Assembly: GCF_014643535.1 (NCBI RefSeq)
Contig: NZ_BMJQ01000005.1
Span: 338,973-402,972 of the forward strand
DNA from: Aliidongia dinghuensis
Lineage (GTDB): Bacteria > Pseudomonadota > Alphaproteobacteria > ATCC43930 > CGMCC-115725
Length of the DNA: 64,000 nt
Direction: 5' to 3'
Positions 16,415 to 24,718 of this stretch are shown here, one piece after another. Below the pieces are notes generated by a model. That model saw only the letters and a program-made list of their open reading frames with translations. It was not told the DNA's origin and ran no database searches. Made by a program: the position numbers and the translations under genes. How positions within the stretch are numbered: position 1 is the first letter of the stretch; the number at the start of each line of letters is the position of its first letter.

Positions 16415-18034
16415 TCAAGGAACCTCCTTCGAGCGCAGAGCACGGCGGATGATCTTGCCGGTCGCGGTCATCGGCAGGGATGGGGCGAATTCCACGATGC
16501 GCGGGTATTCGTGGGCGGCGAGCCGGCGCTTGACGAACTCCTGGATCTCGGACGCCAGCGCCGGCGTGGGCTCGACGCCCTCGGCCGGCACGATCACCGC
16601 CTTGACGAGTTCGGTGCGGATCGGGTCGGGCTCGCCCACGACGGCGGCGAGTGCCACCGCGGGATGGCGCATCAGGCAGGCCTCGATCTCGGCCGGACCG
16701 ATCCGGTAGCCGCCGGAGGTGATAAGATCATCGTCGCGCCCGACGAAGCGGACATAGCCGTCCGCATCCTTGATGCCGAGGTCGCCGGTCAAGAGATAGT
16801 CGCCGGCGAACTTGGCCGCCGTTGCGGCCTCGTTGCGCCAATAGCCGAGGAACATCACCGGGTCGGGCCGTCGGACCGCGATCGTGCCCTGGGTCCCGGG
16901 CGGCAGCACCTGGCCGGTCTCGTCGACGATCTCGACCCGGTGGCCCGGGATCGCGGTGCCGGTCCAGCCCGGCCGGACCGGCGGCAGGCCGCCGCCGTTG
17001 CCCAGCACCAGGTTGCACTCGGTCTGGCCATAGAATTCGTTGATCTGGACGCCCAGCACGTCGCGGCCCCAGTCGAGCAATTCATCGCCCAGGCTCTCGC
17101 CGCCGCTGCCGACGCTGCGGAGCTTCAGGCCCGCGTGGCGCGCGCCGGACCGGCGCAGGAGTTTCAGGGCCGTCGGCGGCAGGAAGCTGTTGCGCACCTC
17201 GAACCGGGCCATCAGCTCGAGCGCCGCCTCGGGATCGAACTTGCGGGCGCGATGGGCCACGACCGGCACGCCGTGGAACCAGGACGGCAGCAGCACGTCC
17301 AAGAGCCCGCCAATCCAGGCCCAGTCGGCCGGCGTCCAGAACCGGTCGCCCGGTTGCGGGAAGCCGTCGTGCGGGAATGTCACGCCCGGCAGGTGGCCCA
17401 GGAGCACGCGATGGGCATGGAGCGCGCCCTTGGGCTGACCGGTCGTGCCGGAGGTATAGATGATGATCGCCGGATCGTCGGCCGCGGTGTCGACGGCTGC
17501 GTACTGGTCGCTCGCCGGCGCGATCGCCTGCGTGAAGCCCTCGGCCCCCTCGACCGGGCCGTCGACTGACAGGACGAGTGCCAGATCGGGCAGCCGGTCG
17601 CGGATCGTCCTGAGCTTCGCGACACCCTCAGCATCGGTGATGACGGCGCGGGCGCCGGAATTGGCCAGGCGATATTCGAGCGCCTCCTCGCCGAACAGGA
17701 TGAACAGCGGGATCGAGATCATGCCCGCCTTCAAGACTGCGGCATGGGCGACGCCGGTCTCGTGGCGCTGCGGCAGGAGGACGCCGACCCGGCCGCCAGG
17801 CCTGAGCCCCCGGAATTGGAGCGTATTGGCGAGCCGGTTCGACAGGCGGGCCAAGTCCTGGAAGCTGAACCGGCGCGGCGCGCCGTCGGCATCGACCTCG
17901 ACGAGCGCGGTCCGGCCCGGGTCTTCGGCGGCCCAGCGATCGAGCACGGCCGTGCCGATGTTGAACCGCGCCGGAATTTGCCAAGTGAAATTCCGCGCGG
18001 CATCGCCGGGCTTGGGCATGGCGGACGGGGCCAT
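16415..18034 (-). CDS. AMP-dependent acyl-CoA synthetase
   Basis: 539 residues of the ANL superfamily. The P-loop-like motif IIYTSGTTGQPKGALHAH is near 190-207, the adenine-binding region EFYGQTECN near 340, the hinge region around YLLTGDLGIKDADGYVRFVGR, and the catalytic lysine in the C-terminal MTATGKIIRRAL. It activates a carboxylic acid to its CoA thioester through an acyl-adenylate; the sequence resembles medium-chain/aryl types but specificity is open. AAGGAGACACCC precedes ATG 18034. It is translationally adjacent to the HCCA isomerase-like gene. Confidence 0.88.
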   Translation of the reverse strand: MAPSAMPKPGDAARNFTWQIPARFNIGTAVLDRWAAEDPGRTALVEVDADGAPRRFSFQDLARLSNRLANTLQFRGLRPGGRVGVLLPQRHETGVAHAAVLKAGMISIPLFILFGEEALEYRLANSGARAVITDAEGVAKLRTIRDRLPDLALVLSVDGPVEGAEGFTQAIAPASDQYAAVDTAADDPAIIIYTSGTTGQPKGALHAHRVLLGHLPGVTFPHDGFPQPGDRFWTPADWAWIGGLLDVLLPSWFHGVPVVAHRARKFDPEAALELMARFEVRNSFLPPTALKLLRRSGARHAGLKLRSVGSGGESLGDELLDWGRDVLGVQINEFYGQTECNLVLGNGGGLPPVRPGWTGTAIPGHRVEIVDETGQVLPPGTQGTIAVRRPDPVMFLGYWRNEAATAAKFAGDYLLTGDLGIKDADGYVRFVGRDDDLITSGGYRIGPAEIEACLMRHPAVALAAVVGEPDPIRTELVKAVIVPAEGVEPTPALASEIQEFVKRRLAAHEYPRIVEFAPSLPMTATGKIIRRALRSKEVP

Positions 18035-18176
18035 GGGTGTCTCCTTCGCCTCTCGTTGTTCAGGCGAGCTTAGCGCATTCGAGAGGCCTGGCGAGAACGT
18101 GCGCGTTGGGCATAATCACGGGGCATTGGGCCGCAGTCCTGCAGCTCGTTTCTTTTCCGAAATCTAGGGGATGTCG

Positions 18177-19151
18177 ATGACGGTTCGGGCAGCGATCGTC
18201 GGGCTCGGCCGCTGGGGGCGGCGGTTGGTGGATTCGGTCGAGGGCAGCGACAAGATCCGCATCGTCGCGGGCGTCACCCGCCGGCTCGAGCGGGCGCAAG
18301 GCTTTGCTGCGGCCAAGGGCTTCCCGCTCGGCGCCGATTACGACGCGATATTGGCCGATCCCTCGATCGACGCCGTGATCCTGGCAACGCCGCACAGCCT
18401 GCATGCCGACCAGGTTGTGGCGGCCGCGGCAGCAGGCAAGCAGATCTTCTGCGACAAGCCGTTCACGCTCGACAAGGCGTCGGCCGAGCGGTCGGTCGCC
18501 GCCGCGCGCGAGGCGGGCGTGACACTCGCGGTCGGTTTCAACCGCCGCTTCCTGCCGGCGGTCCGGCAGCTCGAGCGGCTGATGGCTGACGGCACGATCG
18601 GTACCGTGCTTCATGCCGAGGCGCATTTCTCGGTCAACGCGATCGGCCGCTACGACGATGATTCCTGGCGGCTCGACCGGCGCGAGGTGCCGGGCGGCGG
18701 GCTCACCGGGCTGGGCATCCACCTGATCGATGCCATGATCGACCTGATGGGGCCGATCACGAGCGTGTTTGCCCAGACGAGCCAGCGTGTGATGCGTGAG
18801 GTCGACGACACGACGGCCGTGCTGTTCCGTTTCGAAAGCGGTGCCAGCGCGTCCCTCACGACCCTGCTCGCAACCCCGCAGCATTTCCGCTTTCACCTGT
18901 TCGGCTCGAACGCCCATGCCGAGCTGCGCGGGCCGGACCGGCTCGAGCTCACCCGGCTCGGCCGCGACGTGCCGGAAGTGACGGCGTTCCCGCCGGTCGA
19001 CATCGAGCGCGCGGAGCTCGAGGCCTTCGCCGACGCGATCCGGGGCGGGGCGACCTTCCCGGTCAGTGCGGCCCAGGCGATCCATGGCGCCGCCGTGTTC
19101 GAAGCGATCCTGCGCTCGGCCGCCGAGGGTGCGCCCGTCACGGTCGGCTGA
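18177..19151 (+). CDS. Gfo/Idh/MocA family oxidoreductase
   Basis: A 324-residue NAD(P)-dependent sugar dehydrogenase-type protein. The N-terminal Rossmann fold has VGLGRWGRRL and the conserved CDKPFTLD (EKP-type) motif; the C-terminal domain has GGGLTGLGIHLIDAMIDL, where the His and Asp of GxHxxD are catalytic in relatives. Of the two in-frame ATGs, 18177 is preferred because AGGGG sits seven bases before it but abuts the one at 18171. The substrate is unknown. It is divergent from the acyl-CoA synthetase gene across a 142-base gap. Confidence 0.85.
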   Translation: MTVRAAIVGLGRWGRRLVDSVEGSDKIRIVAGVTRRLERAQGFAAAKGFPLGADYDAILADPSIDAVILATPHSLHADQVVAAAAAGKQIFCDKPFTLDKASAERSVAAAREAGVTLAVGFNRRFLPAVRQLERLMADGTIGTVLHAEAHFSVNAIGRYDDDSWRLDRREVPGGGLTGLGIHLIDAMIDLMGPITSVFAQTSQRVMREVDDTTAVLFRFESGASASLTTLLATPQHFRFHLFGSNAHAELRGPDRLELTRLGRDVPEVTAFPPVDIERAELEAFADAIRGGATFPVSAAQAIHGAAVFEAILRSAAEGAPVTVG

Positions 19152-19252
19152 CGGTATTCACTGGCGTCAGGCCGCCTTGCATGTTCGCCGGTTGGCGGCG
19201 GGATAGGGCGGCCCTAGAGTGAGCGACCCGACCCTTGGATCCATGACCCGCC

Positions 19253-21313
19253 ATGCCGCTCGACATCGCCCATTCGGTCTGCCCGCACGATTGCCCCTCG
19301 ACCTGCGCGCTCGAGGTCGAGCGGCTCGACGCGCGCACCATCGGGCGGGTGCATGGTGGGCGCAAGGACGGCTACACGGCGGGCGTGGTCTGCGCCAAGG
19401 TGGCGCGCTATGCCGAGCGGCAGCATCATCCGGACCGGCTCGCCCGGCCGCTGCGCCGCGTCGGGCCGAAGGGCGTGGGCCTGGCCGCCTTCGAGCCGAT
19501 CTCGTGGGAGGACGCGCTCGACACGGTCGCGGCCAAATTCGCCGAGGCGGCGCGGCAGTACGGGCCGGAAACGGTCTGGCCCTATTTCTATGCCGGCACC
19601 ATGGGCCATGTGCAGCGCGACGGCATCGACCGCCTGCGCAACGTGATGAAATACTCGCGCCAGTACGGCACGATCTGCGTGGCACTCACGGACGCGGGCT
19701 GGATGGCCGGCGTCGGCGTCAAGCGCGGCACCGACAGCCGCGAGATCGCCGAGAGCGATCTCATCGTCGTCTGGGGCGGCAACCCGGTCGCGACCCAGGT
19801 CAACCTGATGAGCCACATCCAGCGCGCCCGCAAGCGGCGCGGCGCCAAGCTGGTCGTGGTCGACACCTATCGCACGCCCACGGCAGAGGTCGCCGATCTC
19901 GCGATCATCCTCCGGCCCGGCACGGACGCGGCGCTTGCCTGCGCGATCATGCATGTCGCCTTCAAGGAGGGCTATGCCGACCGGGACTACATGGCGCGCT
20001 ACACCGACGTGCCCGACGCACTCGAGGCCCACGTGCGCGACCGGGACCCGGCCTGGGCGGCGCGGATCACCGGCCTGCCAGAGGAGACGATCTGGGAATT
20101 CGCCCGGCTCTACGGGCGGACCCAGCGCAGCTTCATCCGCGTCGGCTATGGCTTCTCGCGCGGCCGCAATGGCGCGGCGCAGGTTCATGCGGTCACCTGC
20201 CTGCCGGCGGTGACCGGCGCCTGGAAGCACCGGGGCGGCGGTGCGCTCTACGCCGGCGGCGCGCTCTACAGCCTGAAGAAGAGTGTGATCCAGGGGCTCG
20301 ATGCGGTCGACACGACCGTGCGCGAGCTCGACATGTCGCGCATCGGCCCCGTGCTGACCGGCGATGCCGAGGCCTTGAAGGGCGGGCCGCCGGTTACCGC
20401 CATGCTGATCCAGAACACGAACCCGATGGTGGTGGCGCCCGATCTCGCCAACGTGCACCGGGGTTTCCGGCGCGACGACCTGTTCGTCTGCGTGCACGAG
20501 CAGTTCATGACCGAGACGGCAGCAATGGCCGACATCGTGCTGCCGGCCACGACCTTCCTCGAGCACGACGACATCTACACCGCGTCCGGCCACACGATGC
20601 TGCAGATCGCGAAGCAGGCGGTCGAGCCGTTCGGCGAGGCGCGCGAGAACCACTTCGTCATCCGTGAGCTCGCGCGCCGGCTCGGTGCCCGGCATCCGGG
20701 CTTCGAAATGAGCGCCTGGGAGCTCATCGAGCGCACGCTCGCCGACACCGGCTTTCCGCCGGCCGAGACGTTCCTCGAGGGCCGCGGCCATGATTGCGCC
20801 CTGCCGTTCGAGACCATGCATTTCCTCGACGGCTTCGGCCACAAGGACGGCCGGTTCCATTTCCAGGCGGATTGGAGCGGGCTCGGGCCCGACGGCGCGC
20901 GGCTGTCGGCCTTGCCGGACCAGAACTGGGTCATCGACCGCGAGACGGCGGCGAAGCCGTTCCGGCTGGTGACGGCGCCGGCGCGCAGCTTCCTCAACTC
21001 GACCTTCGGCGAGACGCCCGGCAGCCGGCAGCGCGAGGGCAATCCGCGCGTGCTGATCCATCCGGACGACCTGGCGGCGCTCGGGGCCGCGGACGGCACA
21101 CGGCTCCGGCTCGGCAACGAGCGCGGCTCGGTCGTGGTGCCGGCCCGCGCGTTCGACGGCATCCGGCACGGCGTGGTCGTGGTCGAGGGCATCTGGCCCA
21201 ACCGCGCGTTCGAGGAGGGCGTCGGCATCAACGTGCTGACGAGCGCCGAGCCCGGCCTGCCGGCCGGGGGTGCGGTGTTCCACGACACGGCGATCTGGAT
21301 CCGCCCGGCGTAA
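19253..21313 (+). CDS. Molybdopterin oxidoreductase, DMSO reductase family
   Basis: 686 residues. An N-terminal 4Fe-4S site is formed by Cys10, Cys14, Cys18 and Cys47. The molybdopterin domain follows (GGNPVATQVN near 180, QNTNPMVV near 390, MADIVLPATTFLEHDDIYTA) and then a C-terminal molybdopterin dinucleotide-binding domain (RSFLNSTFGE, VLIHPDDLAALGAADG). It resembles formate dehydrogenase H-like cytoplasmic enzymes without partner subunits. There is no Tat signal, so it is cytoplasmic. The reaction is not determined; no electron-transfer subunit is encoded beside it. Confidence 0.85.
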   Translation: MPLDIAHSVCPHDCPSTCALEVERLDARTIGRVHGGRKDGYTAGVVCAKVARYAERQHHPDRLARPLRRVGPKGVGLAAFEPISWEDALDTVAAKFAEAARQYGPETVWPYFYAGTMGHVQRDGIDRLRNVMKYSRQYGTICVALTDAGWMAGVGVKRGTDSREIAESDLIVVWGGNPVATQVNLMSHIQRARKRRGAKLVVVDTYRTPTAEVADLAIILRPGTDAALACAIMHVAFKEGYADRDYMARYTDVPDALEAHVRDRDPAWAARITGLPEETIWEFARLYGRTQRSFIRVGYGFSRGRNGAAQVHAVTCLPAVTGAWKHRGGGALYAGGALYSLKKSVIQGLDAVDTTVRELDMSRIGPVLTGDAEALKGGPPVTAMLIQNTNPMVVAPDLANVHRGFRRDDLFVCVHEQFMTETAAMADIVLPATTFLEHDDIYTASGHTMLQIAKQAVEPFGEARENHFVIRELARRLGARHPGFEMSAWELIERTLADTGFPPAETFLEGRGHDCALPFETMHFLDGFGHKDGRFHFQADWSGLGPDGARLSALPDQNWVIDRETAAKPFRLVTAPARSFLNSTFGETPGSRQREGNPRVLIHPDDLAALGAADGTRLRLGNERGSVVVPARAFDGIRHGVVVVEGIWPNRAFEEGVGINVLTSAEPGLPAGGAVFHDTAIWIRPA

Positions 21314-21334
21314 GGTCGGGCGACCCACGATGGC

Positions 21335-21363
21335 CGTCATCCCCGCCTTCCGCGGGAATGACG
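21335..21363. repeat. Palindromic repeat, terminator-like hairpin
   Basis: CGTCATCCCCGC, loop CTTCC, GCGGGAATGACG: a near-perfect 12-bp stem of the same type as the repeat at 2867-2975. It lies 22 bases after the molybdoenzyme stop. The remaining 210 bases before galU show no gene. Confidence 0.6.
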
Positions 21364-21573
21364 GTAAAATTCCATGCAGTAGAGTCCTCAGCCACTTCCA
21401 CACCACAGTAGTTGCTGCACGCCAAGTGGTATGGCACAGAATGCCGCATTGATCGGGAACGGGACGACCCTGTCGGCCGTTGTTGCCTCGGACGCATTGG
21501 TGCGCCGCAGCATTGGCAGGGTCGCGCATCGAGAATTCGATGCCGCGGCCTGGGCCGTCCGAAGGGGATGTTT

Positions 21574-22443
21574 ATGGGTCACAAGATTCGCAAGGCCGTA
21601 TTTCCGGTGGCAGGCCTCGGCACGCGCTTTCTACCGGCGACCAAGGCCATGCCGAAGGAGATGCTGACGGTCGTCGACAAGCCGGTGATCCAATACGCGC
21701 TCGAAGAGGCGCGCGCCGCCGGGATCGAGGAGTTCATCTTCGTCACCGGCCGCAACAAGACGGCGCTCGAGGATCATTTCGACTATTCCTACGAGCTGCA
21801 GCGCACGCTCGAGGAGCGCGGCAAGAAGGAAGCGCTCGAGGGCATCAACAGCTGGCTGCCGAAGCCTGGCCAGGTCGCTTCCGTGCGCCAGCAGTTGCCG
21901 CTCGGCCTCGGCCACGCGGTGCTGTGCGCCAAGCATCTGGTCGGCAACGAGCCGTTCGCCGTCATCCTGCCCGACGACCTCGTGCTGTCGAAGACGCCGT
22001 GCATGAAGCAGCTGGTCGACGTGCATGAGGAGACCAGCGGCAATGTGGTGGCCGTGGTCGACGTGCCGCGCGAGCACACCAAGCGCTACGGCATCCTCGA
22101 CGTCTCGTCCGACGACGGGCGCCTGGCCTCGGTCAAGGGCCTGGTCGAGAAGCCTGATCCGGCCGAGGCGCCGTCGACGCTCTCGATCATCGGCCGCTAT
22201 ATCCTGACGCCCGCGATCTTCGATCACCTGGAGAAGACCGGCCGCGGCGCCGGCGGCGAGATCCAGCTGACCGACGCCATGGTGAAGCTCCTGGGCCAAG
22301 AGCCGTTCCACGGCCTGCGCTTCGAGGGCAAGCGCTATGATTGCGGCGACAAGCTGGGCTTCCTCGAGGCCAACATCGCCTTCGGCCTGGCGCGCGCGGA
22401 CGTCGCCCAGGACCTGCGCCGCGTCATCGCAGAGCTGACCTGA
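21574..22443 (+). CDS. galU: UTP-glucose-1-phosphate uridylyltransferase
   Basis: 289 residues, normal GalU length. It makes UDP-glucose from UTP and glucose 1-phosphate for polysaccharides and glycolipids. The nucleotidyl-transfer signature AVFPVAGLGTRFLPATKAMPKEML opens the protein, followed by VVDKPVIQYALEEA; GGEIQLTDAM and the YDCGDKLGFLEAN end are also typical. ATG 21574 is chosen over ATG 21568 because GAAGGGG lies at correct distance only for the former. A phosphohexomutase gene follows 57 bases later on the same strand, probably as one operon. Confidence 0.95.
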   Translation: MGHKIRKAVFPVAGLGTRFLPATKAMPKEMLTVVDKPVIQYALEEARAAGIEEFIFVTGRNKTALEDHFDYSYELQRTLEERGKKEALEGINSWLPKPGQVASVRQQLPLGLGHAVLCAKHLVGNEPFAVILPDDLVLSKTPCMKQLVDVHEETSGNVVAVVDVPREHTKRYGILDVSSDDGRLASVKGLVEKPDPAEAPSTLSIIGRYILTPAIFDHLEKTGRGAGGEIQLTDAMVKLLGQEPFHGLRFEGKRYDCGDKLGFLEANIAFGLARADVAQDLRRVIAELT

Positions 22444-22500
22444 ACCCGCTAATCTTCGATCCTGTCTGATCCTTCTTCGACCTCAAAAGAGAGCTTCCCG

Positions 22501-23880
22501 ATGAGCCACCAGTTCGACCCGACGATCCTGCGCGAATACGACATCCGCGGCATCGTGGGCGAGACCCTCAAGGCCGAGGACGCGCGCGCCATCGGCCGCA
22601 GCTACGGCTCGATGCTGGCGCGGAGCGGCGGCAAGTGCGCCGCCATCGGCTATGACGGCCGCCTGTCCTCGCCGATGCTGGAGGAGGCGACGGTCCAGGG
22701 CCTCAACGAGGCCGGCATCGACGTGGTGCGGATCGGGCGCGGGCCGACGCCCATGCTCTATTACGCGGTCAACACGGTGCCGGGCGTCGACGGCGGCATC
22801 ATGATCACCGGCTCGCACAACCCGCCGAACTACAACGGCTTCAAGATGATGAAGGGCAAGAAGTCCTTCTTCGGCAAGGATATCCAGGCGTTGGGCCAGG
22901 TGGCGGCCAAGGGCGACTGGACGAGCGGCCAGGGCACGGCGCGGCAGATCTCGGTGTTCGACGAATATGTCGCGCGCATCGCCCAGGACTATGACGGCAA
23001 GAAGCCGCTCAAGGTCGTGTGGGACGCCGGCAACGGTGCGACAGGCGACGCCCTCGTCCAGCTCGTCAAGAAGCTGCCGGGCACGCATATCCTCCTGAAC
23101 GAGGTGATCGACGGCACCTTCCCGGCCCATCATCCGGACCCGACCGAGCCGCACAATCTCATCCAGCTGCAGGAGAAGGTCGCGGCCGACAAGGCCGACC
23201 TCGGCATCGCGTTCGACGGCGACGGCGACCGCATCGGCGTCATCGACGCCAAGGGCCGCATCCTGTGGGGCGACCAGCTGATGATCATCCTGGCTGACGA
23301 CGTGCTGAAGGCGAAGCCCGGCTCGACCATCATTGCCGACGTCAAGGCGAGCCAGGTGCTCTACGACGAGATCGCCCGCATGGGCGGTGCCCCCTTGATG
23401 TGGCGCACCGGCCATTCGCTCATCAAGAGCAAGATGGCCGAGACCGGGGCGCCGCTCGCCGGCGAGATGAGCGGCCATATCTTCTTCGCCGACCGCTACT
23501 ACGGCTACGACGATGCGCTCTATGCCGCGGTCCGGCTCTTGGGCATCGTCGCCCGCTCGGACGAGACGATTACCCAGGTGCGCGACCGGCTACCGACCGT
23601 GCTCAACACGCCGGAACTGCGTTTCCCCTGCTCCGAGACGCGCAAGTTCCAGGTGATCGACGAGGTGAAGGCCCGGCTCGAAGCGGCCGGCGCCGACGTC
23701 TCGGCGATCGATGGCGTGCGCGTCAACACGGCGGACGGCTGGTGGCTGCTGCGCGCGTCCAATACCCAGGACGTGCTGGTCGCCCGCGCCGAGGCCAAGG
23801 ACGAGGCGGGCCTCGCACGCCTCAAGGCGATCCTGGCCGAGCAGCTCAAAGCCAGCGACATCGCGCCGCCGGCTTTCTAA
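22501..23880 (+). CDS. Phosphomannomutase/phosphoglucomutase
   Basis: 459 residues of the alpha-D-phosphohexomutase family (ManB/AlgC-like). The catalytic phosphoserine is Ser105 in TGSHNPP, the Mg-binding loop is DGDGDR at 239-244, the sugar-specificity loop is GEMSGHIFF, and a phosphate-binding segment near the C-terminus is RASNTQD. It interconverts hexose 6- and 1-phosphates and so feeds the neighbouring GalU and GDP-mannose synthesis. ATG 22501 follows an AAAGAGAG-like site. Confidence 0.93.
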   Translation: MSHQFDPTILREYDIRGIVGETLKAEDARAIGRSYGSMLARSGGKCAAIGYDGRLSSPMLEEATVQGLNEAGIDVVRIGRGPTPMLYYAVNTVPGVDGGIMITGSHNPPNYNGFKMMKGKKSFFGKDIQALGQVAAKGDWTSGQGTARQISVFDEYVARIAQDYDGKKPLKVVWDAGNGATGDALVQLVKKLPGTHILLNEVIDGTFPAHHPDPTEPHNLIQLQEKVAADKADLGIAFDGDGDRIGVIDAKGRILWGDQLMIILADDVLKAKPGSTIIADVKASQVLYDEIARMGGAPLMWRTGHSLIKSKMAETGAPLAGEMSGHIFFADRYYGYDDALYAAVRLLGIVARSDETITQVRDRLPTVLNTPELRFPCSETRKFQVIDEVKARLEAAGADVSAIDGVRVNTADGWWLLRASNTQDVLVARAEAKDEAGLARLKAILAEQLKASDIAPPAF

Positions 23881-23910
23881 GCGGGCTTAGCCTCGAAAGC
23901 GGGGAGCATC

Positions 23911-24207
23911 ATGCGAAGGCCTCTTCTGCTGATGCTCCCATTGCTGGCTGCCGCTAACGGGGCGCTCGCCGCCTCGTGCAAGGAGACGGCGGGCGCCGAG
24001 CAGGCCAAGGCCTATGTCGAGCAATGCCTCGAGGTCTCGCCCGCGACCCATCCGCCCTGCAACGCCCTGAACCCGTGCGAGCTCATCCAGGACGAGATCC
24101 GGCGCGGCTGCGCCATCCTGGTGAAATCCGGCGATGACGTGCCGCCCTTCTGCAAGTCCGAACTGCCGCCGGGCCAGAAGGACGAGGGGCAGGAGGAGCC
24201 GGAGTAG
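23911..24207 (+). CDS. Small secreted cysteine-rich protein
   Basis: 98 residues with a clear Sec signal peptide (MRRPLLLMLPLLAAANGALAA, cleavage after ALA-A). The mature part has six cysteines in about 75 residues, spaced as CKE, QCLEV, PCNALNPCEL, GCAI and FCKS, which suggests three disulfides in the periplasm. The C-terminus is charged (GQKDEGQEEPE). GGGGAGCATC precedes the ATG. I do not recognise the family. The next small gene starts 5 bases after its stop. Confidence 0.65.
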   Translation: MRRPLLLMLPLLAAANGALAASCKETAGAEQAKAYVEQCLEVSPATHPPCNALNPCELIQDEIRRGCAILVKSGDDVPPFCKSELPPGQKDEGQEEPE

Positions 24208-24212
24208 GGGCG

Positions 24213-24455
24213 ATGCAAGAGCAGCGCTTCAAAGTGGTTAGTGGACCCTTCGAAGATCTTCGCGTCGTCATCATCGCGAGAAGCGATGGGCCCTGGCGTT
24301 ACGAGCAAGAGCGCTATTTCCCTCCTGTTCCAGAGGATGGAGACCGAGGCGGCTGGCAGGCCTTTGGTGCCTCGGGTATCTTTCCAACCGCAGAAGCGGC
24401 TGAGCGCGATGCGCATCGTTCAGTGCCCTGGCTACGACCTCAGATCTCGGACTGA
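24213..24455 (+). CDS. Hypothetical protein
   Basis: 80 residues starting at ATG 24213 five bases after the preceding stop, with TAGGGGCG as a possible ribosome site. The sequence has alternating strands (QRFKVVSGPFEDLRVVIIAR) and a Trp/Pro-rich centre, with no signal peptide. Base composition is somewhat lower in GC than the flanks. The family is unknown; the tight spacing to the secreted protein gene supports reality. Confidence 0.45.
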   Translation: MQEQRFKVVSGPFEDLRVVIIARSDGPWRYEQERYFPPVPEDGDRGGWQAFGASGIFPTAEAAERDAHRSVPWLRPQISD

Positions 24456-24531
24456 GATACGGTCGTGCCCCTGCACTGAAATCGACAGCGCTTGACTCCT
24501 TCATCGCTCCCAGCGCAGCATTTCGCCCGCA

Positions 24532-24624
24532 ATGACCCATTCTTTCGCCCATCTGACCATCGTAACCAACCAGGCTTGGACCTGGTGGTGGCGTTCGTCC
24601 GTGGGCGATCCCGACGGCTGCTGA
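24532..24624 (+). CDS. trpL: trp operon leader peptide
   Basis: A 30-codon frame (MTHSFAHLTIV...) with four Trp codons in five positions at 24577-24591 (W-T-W-W-W) and a TGA 34 bases before the attenuator stem. Ribosome stalling at these codons when charged tRNA-Trp is scarce would favour the antiterminator. No Shine-Dalgarno is visible. TTGACT at 24492-24497 could be a -35 whose start point falls close to the ATG, so the leader may be leaderless, as is known for rhizobial trpL. Confidence 0.85.
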   Translation: MTHSFAHLTIVTNQAWTWWWRSSVGDPDGC

Positions 24625-24658
24625 CCGCGCGCGCGTAAGCACCGTCTCTGCGATTGAA

Positions 24659-24687
24659 GCCCACCAAGCCCGCTTGGTGGGCTTTTT
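24659..24687 (+). terminator. trp attenuator (intrinsic terminator)
   Basis: A perfect 10-bp stem GCCCACCAAG/CTTGGTGGGC (24659-24668 and 24673-24682) with a 4-base loop and TTTTT immediately after. The Trp-codon region, CTTGGACCTGGTGGTGG, resembles the 3' arm and can pair with the CCACCAAG 5' arm, so alternative structures are plausible. Confidence 0.88.
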
Positions 24688-24718
24688 CTTTGTCCAAACC
24701 TTGCCTGGAAGCCGCCCC

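Noticed and set aside
19214..21529. 771-aa minus-strand reading frame antisense to the molybdoenzyme gene
   Set aside because: The plus strand encodes a protein with Fe-S and molybdopterin motifs; the antisense frame has none.
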